Source: Paracoccaceae bacterium (GTDB lineage Bacteria; Pseudomonadota; Alphaproteobacteria; Rhodobacterales; Rhodobacteraceae). Taken from it: a stretch of DNA of 42,696 bases. Location of the stretch: contig SKIF01000055.1 of the NCBI GenBank assembly GCA_007116575.1, positions 1-42,696 on the forward strand. Reading direction: 5' to 3'. Under the pieces are notes generated by a model that had not been told where the DNA came from, made no database searches, and worked only from the letters and a program-made list of their open reading frames with translations. Of this stretch, positions 32,182 through 40,948 are shown piece by piece. Made by a program: the position numbers and the translations under genes. The number at the start of each line of letters is the position of its first letter. The first letter of the stretch is position 1.

Positions 32182-32874
32182 ATGAAACGTGCGTGCATCG
32201 TCTTCGCCATGCTGCTGCTGGCTCACGCGTCCTCCCTGCAGGCTCACGACGAAAGCAGCGGCTGGAGCTTCAATCTCTTCACTCTCGAAGGTCTGACCCT
32301 GTCGGATACCGTCACTTTCGACGCCGAAATCGCAGAGCGCAACGGTCTGGACCTGCCAGCCTATTTCCGTATCCGCATACCGCGAGACCCGCGCATCGAG
32401 CGCAGAATAATCCCCAACCCCTCCGGCGGTGCGCTGGTCGGCATCGTGTTCTCACGCGGAGAAGATCAGACCGGCACCGATGCCGATCTGCTGGAGCTTG
32501 TCCAGATCACAGGGGCGCGGGTGCCGATGCAGCCCGAACATGACGGGCAGGAGCTTTCGCGCGTACAGGCGGCGGGGCTGTTGGCGCGGGACATTGTCCT
32601 GCCGCGCATGATTGCGGACAAGGAAGGGGCCGAACTGATCGACGTTTCCCAATTCAGCGTCGGCGAGATGCAGGCCGCGCAGGTACTGGCGACGCATCTG
32701 GAGCCCGAGATCGGGCCTGTTCTGTTGCGGATCGTCATCCTGCCGCATCCTGAACAGGCCGACGGTCTGATGGTCGTGGCCAAGATCAATCTGGGGCTGG
32801 TACCGGTCGAGGATAACGAGATGCTGACATCCACGCTGAGCGGGCGCATCATTTCCAGTTGGGAATATCAGTGA
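32182..32874 (+). CDS. Secreted protein of unknown function
   Basis: A 230-residue protein with a clear signal peptide (MKRACIVFAMLLLAHASSLQA, split here; cleavage expected after AHA/LQA at about residue 22). The rest looks like a beta-rich soluble domain with no membrane segment. No catalytic motif or named family was recognised. It is probably periplasmic or exported. It lies alone between the minus-strand 91-residue gene and the convergent LOG gene, only seven bases from the latter's end. Confidence 0.7.
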   Translation: MKRACIVFAMLLLAHASSLQAHDESSGWSFNLFTLEGLTLSDTVTFDAEIAERNGLDLPAYFRIRIPRDPRIERRIIPNPSGGALVGIVFSRGEDQTGTDADLLELVQITGARVPMQPEHDGQELSRVQAAGLLARDIVLPRMIADKEGAELIDVSQFSVGEMQAAQVLATHLEPEIGPVLLRIVILPHPEQADGLMVVAKINLGLVPVEDNEMLTSTLSGRIISSWEYQ

Positions 32875-32881
32875 GCGGCGC

Positions 32882-33703
32882 TCAGCACTCTTCCTGAAAC
32901 CCGTCGATGATCGCAATCGCCTCCTCGGCGGTTTCGGCGAAATGGAACAGGTCCAGATCCTCGGGGCTGATCGTGCCCGCCTCGGCCAAGGCTTCCCAGT
33001 TGATGACCTTGGTCCAGAAGTCGCGACCGAACAGGATGAAGGGCATCTTGCGCATCCGGTCGGTCTGGATCAGCGTCAGCGTCTCGAACAATTCGTCCAG
33101 CGTGCCGAACCCGCCCGGAAACACCGTGATCGCCTTCGCCCGCATCAGGAAATGCATCTTGCGGATGGCGAAATAGTGGAAGTTGAAGCACAGATCGGGC
33201 GTGACATAGTCATTCGGAGCCTGTTCATGCGGCAGGACGATATTCAACCCGATGGACACGCCGCCCGCTTCCTTGGCACCCAGATTGCCCGCCTCCATCA
33301 CGCCAGGCCCTCCGCCCGTGACGATCACATCCTCGCGCCCGTAGCTTTGCACCGAGCGCAGCGTCATCGCATGGGCAAACTCGCGGGCGACTTGATAGAA
33401 GCGAGACAGGTCCTGCATCTTGGGCGTGCGCGGGGCGCTGGGGTCATCGGGGCGGCGTATGCGCGCGCCACCGAACATGACAATTGTAGAGTCGATTCCG
33501 CGCTCATTCATCAGCAAGTCGGGCTTGAGGAGTTCCAGCTGCAGGCGCACCGGGCGCAACTCGTCGCGCAGCATGAAATCGGCATCGGCAAAGGCCAGCC
33601 GATAGGCCGGGTGGCGCGTCTGGGCCGTGTCGGGGGCCTCGTCCCAGTGGCGGATATCTTCCTGCGCATCGGGGAAGGGGCGGGCCTTGATCTGGTCTTT
33701 CAT
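32882..33703 (-). CDS. LOG-family protein (possible nucleoside-monophosphate phosphoribohydrolase)
   Basis: A 273-residue Lysine Decarboxylase-like (LOG/TIGR00730) protein. These proteins cleave nucleotide 5'-monophosphates at the N-glycosidic bond (cytokinin activation in plants; YgdH/PpnN-type activity in bacteria). Seen: VMFGGARIRRP, TGGGPGVMEAGNLGA and the signature PGGFGTLDELFE. It has an N-terminal extension of about 70 residues beyond the short LOG form. The start ATG 33703 has GGAG seven bases upstream. The stretch to dapD (divergent) is 87 bases. No lysine decarboxylase activity is expected despite the old name. Confidence 0.88.
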   Translation of the reverse strand: MKDQIKARPFPDAQEDIRHWDEAPDTAQTRHPAYRLAFADADFMLRDELRPVRLQLELLKPDLLMNERGIDSTIVMFGGARIRRPDDPSAPRTPKMQDLSRFYQVAREFAHAMTLRSVQSYGREDVIVTGGGPGVMEAGNLGAKEAGGVSIGLNIVLPHEQAPNDYVTPDLCFNFHYFAIRKMHFLMRAKAITVFPGGFGTLDELFETLTLIQTDRMRKMPFILFGRDFWTKVINWEALAEAGTISPEDLDLFHFAETAEEAIAIIDGFQEEC

Positions 33704-33790
33704 CTGAACTCTCCGTTGCGCGAATTGCAGTCGCTCGCGTGCGAGGCTATAGCGATGCCTGACAGATGACCAGAGCCATGGAGCCCGGAA

Positions 33791-34621
33791 ATGACCGACA
33801 GAGCCGCATTGGAGACCGCTATCGAGGCCGCATGGGAGGCGCGCGATACGATCACGCCCTCAACAGGCGGCGCGACGCGCGAGGCGATCGAGGCCACGCT
33901 CGAGGCGCTCGACGCGGGCGCGCTGCGTGTGGCCGAGCGGCACGAAGACGGGCAGTGGCATGTCAATCAATGGGCCAAGAAGGCCGTGCTGCTGGGCTTT
34001 CGGATCAAGGATATGGAACCTCAGAGCGGCGGTCCGCAGGGCGGCGGCTGGTGGGACAAGGTCGACAGCAAGTTCAAGGGCTGGGGCGAAGATCGCTGGA
34101 AGTCTGCCGGTTTTCGCGCCGTGCCCCATGCCGTGGTGCGCAAATCCGCTTATATCGCGCCCGGCGTGGTGCTGATGCCCTCTTTCGTCAATCTCGGAGC
34201 CTATGTCGACAGCGGCACCATGGTGGACACATGGGCCACGGTCGGCTCCTGCGCGCAGATCGGCAAGAATGTGCACCTGTCTGGTGGTGTCGGGATCGGC
34301 GGCGTGCTGGAACCCATGCAGGCCGGACCCACGATCATCGAGGATAACTGCTTCATCGGCGCGCGCTCGGAAGTGGTCGAAGGCTGCATCGTGCGCGAGG
34401 GCTCGGTGCTGGGCATGGGCGTCTTCATCGGCAAATCTACCAAGATCGTGGACCGCAAGACCGGGGCAGTGACATATGGCGAGGTCCCGCCCTATTCGGT
34501 GGTGGTGGCAGGCTCGATGCCCTCGAAAGGCGGCATCAACCTCTATTGCGCGGTGATCGTCAAACGCGTGGACGCGCAGACCCGCTCCAAGACCGGTATC
34601 AACGAACTTCTGCGCGACTGA
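33791..34621 (+). CDS. dapD: 2,3,4,5-tetrahydropyridine-2,6-dicarboxylate N-succinyltransferase
   Basis: A 276-residue left-handed beta-helix transferase of the succinylase lysine/meso-DAP route, using succinyl-CoA. Seen: an N-terminal helical domain, then hexapeptide repeats such as [55 protein letters not shown] (seen as successive blocks), followed by [15 protein letters not shown] and [10 protein letters not shown]. The length is exact for the family. GGAG lies seven bases before ATG 33791. dapE and dapA are not in the window. Confidence 0.96.
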   Translation: MTDRAALETAIEAAWEARDTITPSTGGATREAIEATLEALDAGALRVAERHEDGQWHVNQWAKKAVLLGFRIKDMEPQSGGPQGGGWWDKVDSKFKGWGEDRWKSAGFRAVPHAVVRKSAYIAPGVVLMPSFVNLGAYVDSGTMVDTWATVGSCAQIGKNVHLSGGVGIGGVLEPMQAGPTIIEDNCFIGARSEVVEGCIVREGSVLGMGVFIGKSTKIVDRKTGAVTYGEVPPYSVVVAGSMPSKGGINLYCAVIVKRVDAQTRSKTGINELLRD

Positions 34622-34757
34622 TCCTGTTTTTTCCCGGCGAGCACTCAGTGAGGTTTTCGAGGGGCGTAAGTGCAGCGCCATCGGTCCGGGAGGCAGTTGC
34701 GACGTAGCCCTTTGCGGCCGCGAGGTCGCTATGGTCGTGATGTTGGTTCAGGCCCTC

Positions 34758-35723
34758 TCACAAGGGCCTGGGCGCTGCGGCGCGGCGCAGCCGGTCATTG
34801 ATTGCCAAACCCAGCCCGGTTTCGGGCACCGGGGCCACGGCAATGGGGCGCCCCGTTTCATCCGCCTGATGCAGCACGGCAAACAGCCGCATTGCCGCCT
34901 CGGCCAGGTCCCCACGCTCTGACAGGGTCAGCGCGGCCCCGGTGCAATCGGGTCCGAAGCCGATCCAGATCTCGCCAGGCTCGGGCTGCGTCACACCCAA
35001 CCGCAAGGGCGCGCGGGGCGCGTAATGCGCGGCAAGCTGGCCGGGGGCCGTGATCTTGCTGCCTGCGTCGCGCATCGCGGGCATTTCGCCCAGCACCTCG
35101 GCCAGCGCCGCGACGTCCACGCCGCCCGCGCGCAGCAGCACCGGGCGGCCCGCATCGAACCCCAGGATTGTCGATTCCAGCCCCACCGGACAGTCGCCGC
35201 CATCAAGCACAGCTGCGATTCGGCCTGAGAGCCCCGCCATCACATGCGCCGCCCGCGTCGGGCTGATCCGCCCCGACGGATTGGCTGAGGGCGCGGCCAG
35301 CGGCCCGCCGAAGCCCGCCAGCACTTGCTGTGCCAACGGATGCGCCGGCACGCGCAGCGCCACGCTTGGCAGCCCGGCGGTGACGGCTTCGGCCAACCCG
35401 TGACCTGCGCGCAAGGGGACGACGAGCGTCAGCGGTCCCGGACAGAAGGCGCGGGCGCATGTCCGCGCGCCATCGCAGAACAGCGCCAGAGCTTCGGCGT
35501 CTTCCAGCGTAGCGACATGCACGATCAGCGGGTTCAGCGCAGGCCGCCCCTTGGCGGCGTAGATCGCGGCAATCGCGCGCGCGTTGCGTGCGTCGCCCGC
35601 CAGCCCGTAGACGGTTTCGGTCGGGAGTGCGACCAACGCGCCCGCACGCAACAGCGCGCAAGCGCGCGCCACGCCTTGCGCATCGGGGTGCAGGATTTCG
35701 GTGTCAGGGGCGCGGGCTGGCAT
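34758..35723 (-). CDS. tsaC: L-threonylcarbamoyladenylate synthase, Sua5 type
   Basis: A 321-residue enzyme that forms threonylcarbamoyl-AMP for the tRNA t6A modification. Seen: an N-terminal YrdC domain with PTETVYGLAGDA, IYAAKGRPALNPLIVHV, CPGPLTLVV and APSANPSGRISPT, then a C-terminal Sua5 domain. Length and two-domain build match Sua5, not the short TsaC. ATG 35723 has no strong ribosome site. The stop codon lies inside a perfect eight-base hairpin (34749-34770), which may act as the 3' end. It is divergent from the acyl-CoA dehydrogenase gene. Confidence 0.93.
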   Translation of the reverse strand: MPARAPDTEILHPDAQGVARACALLRAGALVALPTETVYGLAGDARNARAIAAIYAAKGRPALNPLIVHVATLEDAEALALFCDGARTCARAFCPGPLTLVVPLRAGHGLAEAVTAGLPSVALRVPAHPLAQQVLAGFGGPLAAPSANPSGRISPTRAAHVMAGLSGRIAAVLDGGDCPVGLESTILGFDAGRPVLLRAGGVDVAALAEVLGEMPAMRDAGSKITAPGQLAAHYAPRAPLRLGVTQPEPGEIWIGFGPDCTGAALTLSERGDLAEAAMRLFAVLHQADETGRPIAVAPVPETGLGLAINDRLRRAAAPRPL

Positions 35724-35849
35724 CAGGTGACGTGGCGTTTTGGTTCAGATATGCGCCCCGAGCAGGTAATGAAGAGGGCAGAAACCGGCATAGGCGCTGC
35801 GGCGATCCTTGCCAAGCCCTGCCCGCCACTCTCTTACGGAGTCCCGCCC

Positions 35850-37556
35850 ATGTCCTACCGCGCGCCCCTCGGGGATTTCAGCTTTCTTCTGGATCAGATT
35901 GTCGGATTCGACCAGGTCCGCCAGACTGAGCGTTTCGCGGATGCCTCATCCGAGACGACCGAGGCCATCCTGACCGAGGCGGCCAAGCTTTGCGAAGAAG
36001 TTCTTGCTCCGCTCAACCGCGGCGGTGATCTGAACCCGGCGCGGCTGGAAAACGGGACGGTACGGACCTCGCCCGGTTTCGCCGAAGCCTTCCGCACCAT
36101 GGCCGAGGGCGGCTGGCTGGGGATCGCCGCCTCACCCGATCATGGCGGCATGGGCCTGCCCCTGACCCTGGCCAGCGCGGTCAATGACATGATGTCAGCG
36201 GCCTGCCTGTCGCTGCAACTCAACCCGCTGTTGAGCTTCGGCCAGATCGAGGCGCTGGAGCATCATGCCAGCGATGAGATCAAGGCGCTCTATCTGCCCC
36301 GGCTGATCTCGGGCGAGTGGACCGGCACGATGAACCTGACCGAGCCGCAGGCGGGCTCGGATGTGGGTGCGCTGCGCAGCAAGGCCGAGCCCAATGGCGA
36401 TGGCACATATGCCATCTCAGGGCAGAAGATCTACATCTCCTGGGGGGATCATGATTTCGGTGGCAATGTCTGCCATCTGGTGCTCGCACGCCTGCCCGAC
36501 GGGGCGCCGGGAACCAAGGGCATCAGCCTGTTCATGGTGCCGAAGTTCCTGCCCGAGCCCGATGGCAGCCTGGGCGCGCGCAACACGCTGCGGGTGGTCT
36601 CGCTCGAGCACAAGATGGGGCTCCATGGCTCGCCCACGGCAGTGATGGAATATGACCGCGCGACGGGCTGGCTGGTCGGCGCGCCGCATCAGGGCATGGC
36701 CGCCATGTTCACCATGATGAACAACGCCCGTGTCGGTGTCGGCATTCAGGGCATCGGCGTGGCCGAGGGGGCCTATCAGCACGCGCTGCATTATGCGCAA
36801 GAGCGTCGGCAGGGGCGCACGCCGCTTTCGGGGTCAGGGCCGATCCTTGAACATGCCGATGTGCGCCGGATGCTGGCCGTGATGAAGGCCGAGATCTTCG
36901 CCATCCGTGCAATCGCGCTGGCCAATACTGTGGCCATCGACATGGCAGCGGCGACAGGATCGGATGACTGGGCCGCGCGCGCGGCGCTGCTGACCCCGAT
37001 CACCAAGGCGCATGGCACCGATATCGGCATCGAGGTGGCGAATCTCGGCATCCAGGTGCATGGCGGCATGGGCTTTGTAGAGGAAACCGGCGCCGCGCAA
37101 TTTCTGCGCGATGTTCGTGTGACGGCCATCTATGAGGGCACCAATGGCATTCAGGCAATGGATCTGGTTGCGCGCAAGATGAGCGATGGCGGCGAGGCTG
37201 CCTTTCGCCTGCTGCAGGAGGTCGAGGATTGCGCCGAGTCCGCGCGTGGTCCGCTGCCCGATCTGGCCGAAGAGGTCTGGCAGGCCGCCGAATCGCTGCG
37301 AGAGGCGACCGAATGGCTGCTGGCACAGGACCTCAACACGCGGTTCGCCGGGGCAACCGCCTATCTGCGCGCCTTTGCGCGTGTGCTGGGCGCGCATTAT
37401 CACCTCAAGGCCGCGCTGGCCGACGAAGGGGCACACCGTGGCCTTGCGCGTGTCTTCATAACGCGTATCCTGCCAGAGCATGTCGGATTGCTGGCGCAAG
37501 TGCGCGCCGGGGCTGACAGTCTTTACGCGCTCACGGATGATGACCTCGCAATATGA
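35850..37556 (+). CDS. Acyl-CoA dehydrogenase, long C-terminal form (DmdC/MMPA-CoA dehydrogenase-like)
   Basis: A 568-residue flavoprotein. Seen: MNLTEPQAGSDVGALRS and the flavin-binding regions of acyl-CoA dehydrogenases, the catalytic Glu in VTAIYEGTNGIQAMDLVARK, and an extra C-terminal domain typical of the group that includes methylmercaptopropionyl-CoA dehydrogenase DmdC. That substrate would make sense in a marine bacterium, but this group also acts on other acyl-CoAs, so the substrate is unresolved. GGAG lies 8-9 bases before ATG 35850. The stop overlaps the ATG of the MBL hydrolase gene (ATGA), implying joint translation. Confidence 0.9.
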   Translation: MSYRAPLGDFSFLLDQIVGFDQVRQTERFADASSETTEAILTEAAKLCEEVLAPLNRGGDLNPARLENGTVRTSPGFAEAFRTMAEGGWLGIAASPDHGGMGLPLTLASAVNDMMSAACLSLQLNPLLSFGQIEALEHHASDEIKALYLPRLISGEWTGTMNLTEPQAGSDVGALRSKAEPNGDGTYAISGQKIYISWGDHDFGGNVCHLVLARLPDGAPGTKGISLFMVPKFLPEPDGSLGARNTLRVVSLEHKMGLHGSPTAVMEYDRATGWLVGAPHQGMAAMFTMMNNARVGVGIQGIGVAEGAYQHALHYAQERRQGRTPLSGSGPILEHADVRRMLAVMKAEIFAIRAIALANTVAIDMAAATGSDDWAARAALLTPITKAHGTDIGIEVANLGIQVHGGMGFVEETGAAQFLRDVRVTAIYEGTNGIQAMDLVARKMSDGGEAAFRLLQEVEDCAESARGPLPDLAEEVWQAAESLREATEWLLAQDLNTRFAGATAYLRAFARVLGAHYHLKAALADEGAHRGLARVFITRILPEHVGLLAQVRAGADSLYALTDDDLAI

Positions 37557-38596
37557 TGGACGGTTCTGACGCAGCAGGCATTCGCCATCCCTTCGCGGAC
37601 CCCCCGGAGGAAGACTGTGTCACGCAAATCGCCGAGGGCGTTTTCTGGGCGCGGTTGCCGCTGCCGATGGCGCTCGATCATGTCAATGTCTATATCCTCG
37701 ACGAGGGCGATAGCTGGACCGTCTTCGACAGCGGTTTCGACACTGCCCGCGCGCGCGGCATCTGGGTCAAGCTGCTGGCCGGTCCGCTGCGCGGCAAGCA
37801 GGTCGGACGTGTGATCGTCAGCCACCACCATCCCGACCATATCGGACTGGCTGGCTGGTTTCAGGCGAGGGGATCGGAGCTATGGACCACGCAAACCGCA
37901 TGGCTGTTTGCGCGGATGCTCACGCTCGACATACAGGACAGCCCGCCGCCTGAGATGCTGGCTTTTTGGCGCCGTGCGGCCATGCCCCCCGAGATGCTTG
38001 CTGTGCGCGCACTGGAACGCCCGTTCAATTTCTGCGATACGGTCGCTCCGTTGCCGCTCGGATACCGCAATGTCCGCGAAGGCGATGTGATCCGCGCGGG
38101 TGGGCGCGACTGGGACGTGCGGCTGGGGCAGGGGCACGCGCCCGATCAGATCACACTATGGAGCCGCGACTGCAATCTGGTGCTCGGTGCAGATCAGCTG
38201 TTGCCGGGTATCTCGCCTGTCCTGGGCGTCTATGCCACAGAGCCCGAGGCTGATCCGGTTGCCGACTGGCTGGCAAGCTGCGCGCGGTTGCAGGAATTCG
38301 CCCGCCCCGACCATCTGGTTCTACCCGGTCACAAACTGCCCTTCACCGGGCTGCCACTGCGTCTGCGCCAGAAAACCGACAATCATCTGGGCGCGCTTCG
38401 GCGCCTTGAGGCACATCTGGCCACGCCGCGCGTGGCGACCGATTGCTTCGAAATGCTGTTCAAGCGGCGCGTCACCGAAGCGACATTCGGAATGGCGCTG
38501 GTTGAGACCGTGGCGCATCTCAACCACCTGTATGCCAAGGGTCGCGTCCGGCGATGGCTGCGCGACGACGGTGCATGGCTTTGGCAGGCGCACTGA
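37553..38596 (+). CDS. MBL-fold metallo-hydrolase
   Basis: A 347-residue metallo-beta-lactamase-fold hydrolase with the metal-binding motif HHHPDH (residues 91-96; His91, His93, Asp95, His96), a further HAPDQI at about 196, a downstream DQLLPGISP, and PGHKLPFTG. Its N-terminal extension is glycine-poor and the C-terminus is a helical region common in the thioesterase-like branch. Translational coupling to the acyl-CoA dehydrogenase gene suggests a role with an acyl-CoA or acyl thioester, but this is an inference. Its end overlaps the start of the following lipoprotein gene by about 22 bases. Confidence 0.88.
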   Translation: MMDGSDAAGIRHPFADPPEEDCVTQIAEGVFWARLPLPMALDHVNVYILDEGDSWTVFDSGFDTARARGIWVKLLAGPLRGKQVGRVIVSHHHPDHIGLAGWFQARGSELWTTQTAWLFARMLTLDIQDSPPPEMLAFWRRAAMPPEMLAVRALERPFNFCDTVAPLPLGYRNVREGDVIRAGGRDWDVRLGQGHAPDQITLWSRDCNLVLGADQLLPGISPVLGVYATEPEADPVADWLASCARLQEFARPDHLVLPGHKLPFTGLPLRLRQKTDNHLGALRRLEAHLATPRVATDCFEMLFKRRVTEATFGMALVETVAHLNHLYAKGRVRRWLRDDGAWLWQAH

Positions 38597-39213
38597 GACG
38601 GTCGACTCGTGCGGTCACGGTATGGCTGCTGGTCGCCACCATGTCGGTTTCAGGTTGCGCCGCGCTGCTGTTCGGCGGTTTCGGCAGCGAAGGGCCAGGA
38701 TATGCGGGGTCAGGCCCGTCAAAACTGCGCATCGCCATCTACGAACCACGCCGCGCCTTTCTGGTGCCGCATGTCTCGATCATCATCCACTCGCCGGATG
38801 AGCACCTTATCTATGACCCGGCCGGCTGGACGCCCGACCCGCGTGGTCACCGGATCGCAGACGTGACCTATTCGATCACGCCAGATGTCGAGCGCGCCTT
38901 TGTGCTGCGCGCACCACCGGAATCGCGCCAGATTGGTGTCGGGTCTCGGGCCAGACCGGGAAGCTGGGAGCTCTTCCTGTTCGACATCACCGTCAGCGAC
39001 GACGTGGCCCGTGCGGCGGCGCGACTCGCGCGTGACCGTCCCGCAGCGCCTGTCTCGGGTTGTGCGTTTGGCGCCTCGGGGTTGTTGCGTCAGCTTCCGG
39101 GCTTCGAGGACGTGCGGACCTGCCTGTTGCCCTCGCAGTTGCGCAAGCAGCTTGAGGCGCGTGACGATACGATATTGTACCGTTCGCTTGTCCCACCTGT
39201 GCAAGGGGGGTGA
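38575..39213 (+). CDS. Lipoprotein A, paralogous to the one at 39443; possible permuted NlpC/P60-like enzyme
   Basis: A 212-residue protein with a signal peptide and lipobox ending at Cys28 (SVSGC). Seen in order: PHVSIIIHSPDE with His66, Asp81 in IYDPAG, and Cys163 in SGCAFGASGLLRQLPGFEDVR (segments shown separately). The same H...DPAG...C-A-(x)2-S-(x)2-LRQLPGFE order occurs in the lipoprotein at 39443, which has the same length. A His then Asp then Cys order fits circularly permuted NlpC/P60 folds (YaeF/YiiX, LRAT). This fold call is an inference. ATG 38575 overlaps the MBL gene; an upstream in-frame ATG at 38554 is possible. Confidence 0.7.
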   Translation: MALAGALRRSTRAVTVWLLVATMSVSGCAALLFGGFGSEGPGYAGSGPSKLRIAIYEPRRAFLVPHVSIIIHSPDEHLIYDPAGWTPDPRGHRIADVTYSITPDVERAFVLRAPPESRQIGVGSRARPGSWELFLFDITVSDDVARAAARLARDRPAAPVSGCAFGASGLLRQLPGFEDVRTCLLPSQLRKQLEARDDTILYRSLVPPVQGG

Positions 39214-39274
39214 CAGGGTCACCGGGATCGGCTATCGACTATCGACAGATGAAGACCCCCTTCAGGAGCAGAAC

Positions 39275-39409
39275 ATGGCCGAGCATCAACACGGAAAGAT
39301 GGACATCTCCGAGCAAGAGAAGACCTTTGTCGGGTTCATCCGACTGGTGAGCTGGGGGGCTGCGATCAGTATCGCAACTCTGATCTTCCTGGCGCTGGTG
39401 AATGCCTGA
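39275..39409 (+). CDS. aa3-type cytochrome c oxidase subunit IV
   Basis: A 44-residue single-pass membrane subunit of the aa3 oxidase (the COX4_pro_2 type found in Rhodobacter and relatives). Seen: a charged N-terminus MAEHQHGKMDISEQEKTF and one membrane helix of about 20 residues to the end (IRLVSWGAAISIATLIFLAL). AGGAG lies six bases before ATG 39275. It lies alone, with the main oxidase genes elsewhere, and is flanked by two paralogous lipoprotein genes on the same strand, an arrangement worth checking in relatives. Confidence 0.93.
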   Translation: MAEHQHGKMDISEQEKTFVGFIRLVSWGAAISIATLIFLALVNA

Positions 39410-39442
39410 GCCGTACTGCCCTGACCTGCCCGGAGGGCCGAC

Positions 39443-40081
39443 ATGATCAGATTGTTTCAGCGCCTGTTGGTGGCGCTGACACTCGCACTTACGCTGGCGG
39501 CCTGCGCTCAGCTTCAAGCCGAATGGTCCAGCGATGAGGCCGTCGCAGCGGCGCGGCACGTTCATGGCGGCGCGCCTGAACTGACGTTGGTCACGATCCT
39601 GCATCGTGACAGTGGTCGGGGCGAACATACGAGCCTGTTCATCAATGGCCGTGAGCGGGTGCTGTTCGACCCGGCAGGCAGTTGGCGACCAGAGGGACTC
39701 GCGAAGCGTGGCGATGTGATCTACGGCATGAGCAAGGGCGTGGGCCTGTCCTATTACCTCAGCCACGTTCGCGAGACCCATTACGCAGTCGTCCAACGTC
39801 TCGCTGTCAGTGAGGACGTCGCCGACCAGGCCAAGGCGCTGGCGCTGGCCAATGGCGCAGTCGCGGCGGGGCGTTGCGCCTCTTCGACCTCGAAGGTGCT
39901 GCGGCAATTGCCCGGTTTCGAGACGGTGCGCAGCACATTCTTTCCGCAGAACTTGATGCGCAGTTTTGCCGAAATCCCCGGCGTCCAGACCTATGAGTTG
40001 CACCATGACGACTCAGATGTGCGACTCAAGGCTTGGCGCGTGCAGGAACCGCTGTCCGTTGTGGCGCTTTCTGACGGTTAA
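39443..40081 (+). CDS. Lipoprotein B, paralogous to the one at 38575; possible permuted NlpC/P60-like enzyme
   Basis: A 212-residue protein with a classical lipobox LAAC at Cys21. Seen in order: EHTSLFINGRERVLFDPAG with His62 and Asp76 (19 residues) and GRCASSTSKVLRQLPGFETVR with Cys145 (shown in parts: GRCASSTS, KVLRQLPGFE). These blocks align with those of the lipoprotein at 38575. The lipid anchor would place it on the outer membrane, inner face. A permuted cysteine hydrolase or acyltransferase fold is inferred from residue order only. It is 33 bases after the cox IV gene. Confidence 0.72.
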   Translation: MIRLFQRLLVALTLALTLAACAQLQAEWSSDEAVAAARHVHGGAPELTLVTILHRDSGRGEHTSLFINGRERVLFDPAGSWRPEGLAKRGDVIYGMSKGVGLSYYLSHVRETHYAVVQRLAVSEDVADQAKALALANGAVAAGRCASSTSKVLRQLPGFETVRSTFFPQNLMRSFAEIPGVQTYELHHDDSDVRLKAWRVQEPLSVVALSDG

Positions 40082-40131
40082 GCAAGAGATCACGGCTTGC
40101 CTTTGACCGCGCAGTGGCGCAAGGGCCGGGC

Positions 40132-40782
40132 ATGAGTGATTTCGTTTATGCTCCGCCCGACGCGGCCCCGGTGATCCTGCATGAGGACCATGAGCTTGTC
40201 TTTGTGGACAAACCGGCGGGGCTCTTGTCAGTGCCGGGCAAGGGGGCCCATCTGGCCGATTGTATGCTCGCACGGCTGCGCGCGGTATTTCCCGAGATCC
40301 TGTTGGTCCACCGGCTGGATCTGGACACCTCGGGCGTGATGGTCTTCGCCCGCACGCCCCATGCGCAGCGTCATCTGGGTCTGCAATTCGAGAAACGCCA
40401 GACCCGAAAGATCTATATTGCTCGTGTCCACGGTTGTCCCGAGGCCGAAGAGGGCGTGGTCGATTTGCCCCTGACCGTGGACTGGCCCAACCGCCCGCGC
40501 CAGATGGTCTGCCACAAGACCGGGCGCGCGGCGCAGACCGAGTGGAAGGTGATCCGCACGGAGGAGACAGGCGCAAGGATGCGCCTGAAGCCGCTCACCG
40601 GGCGAAGCCACCAGTTGCGGGTGCATATGCTGGCGCTGGGCCATCCGATCCTGGGCGATCCGTTCTATGCCACTGACGCGGCGCGCGCTCATCCCCGGCT
40701 GATGCTGCACGCCCAGTCACTGCGGCTGCGTCACCCCGATGGTGGACGCGGGCTGACTGTGTCGGCCCCGGTTCCGTTCTGA
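40132..40782 (+). CDS. RluA-family pseudouridine synthase
   Basis: A 216-residue RNA pseudouridine synthase. Seen: HEDHELVFVDKPAGLLSVPGKG, the catalytic HRLDLDTSGVMVFA with Asp63 in HRLD, KTGRAAQTEWKV and TGRSHQLRVHM, HPILGDPFYA. No S4 domain is present. Length and pattern resemble RluA (23S rRNA U746 and tRNA U32), but the exact RNA target cannot be set. ATG 40132 has AAGGG seven bases before it and gives the normal family start; a GTG 18 bases upstream is an alternative. Confidence 0.9.
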   Translation: MSDFVYAPPDAAPVILHEDHELVFVDKPAGLLSVPGKGAHLADCMLARLRAVFPEILLVHRLDLDTSGVMVFARTPHAQRHLGLQFEKRQTRKIYIARVHGCPEAEEGVVDLPLTVDWPNRPRQMVCHKTGRAAQTEWKVIRTEETGARMRLKPLTGRSHQLRVHMLALGHPILGDPFYATDAARAHPRLMLHAQSLRLRHPDGGRGLTVSAPVPF

Positions 40783-40856
40783 GCAATGGCGAAGGGCCAA
40801 ACGCCCCCTATTGCAGCGCAACGCACCCCAGCGCGCGCTTTCGGAACAAAGATTTC

Positions 40857-40909
40857 GATAGCCAAAATCTATAGCTTGACGAGATATTGATATTGATTGC
40901 GCGTCAAGC
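40857..40909. promoter_or_regulatory. Two dyads in the fdh promoter region
   Basis: ATAG-N7-CTAT (40858-40872) has the T-N11-A form of a LysR site. Directly after it, GCTTGACG (40874-40881) and CGTCAAGC (40902-40909) form a perfect eight-base dyad around a direct ATATTG-ATATTG repeat. They lie 40-90 bases before the formate dehydrogenase start. A LysR-type activator (FdsR-like) is known for fds operons; none is encoded next to it here. Confidence 0.5.
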
Positions 40910-40948
40910 CTCTGGCAGCAGGGGCGCAGCGGGGCAAGGGAGTGCAGC

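Noticed and set aside
34749-34770. Perfect eight-base-pair hairpin over the tsaC stop codon as a separate terminator
   Set aside because: It has no T-run on either strand, so it was noted in the tsaC entry and not called a terminator.
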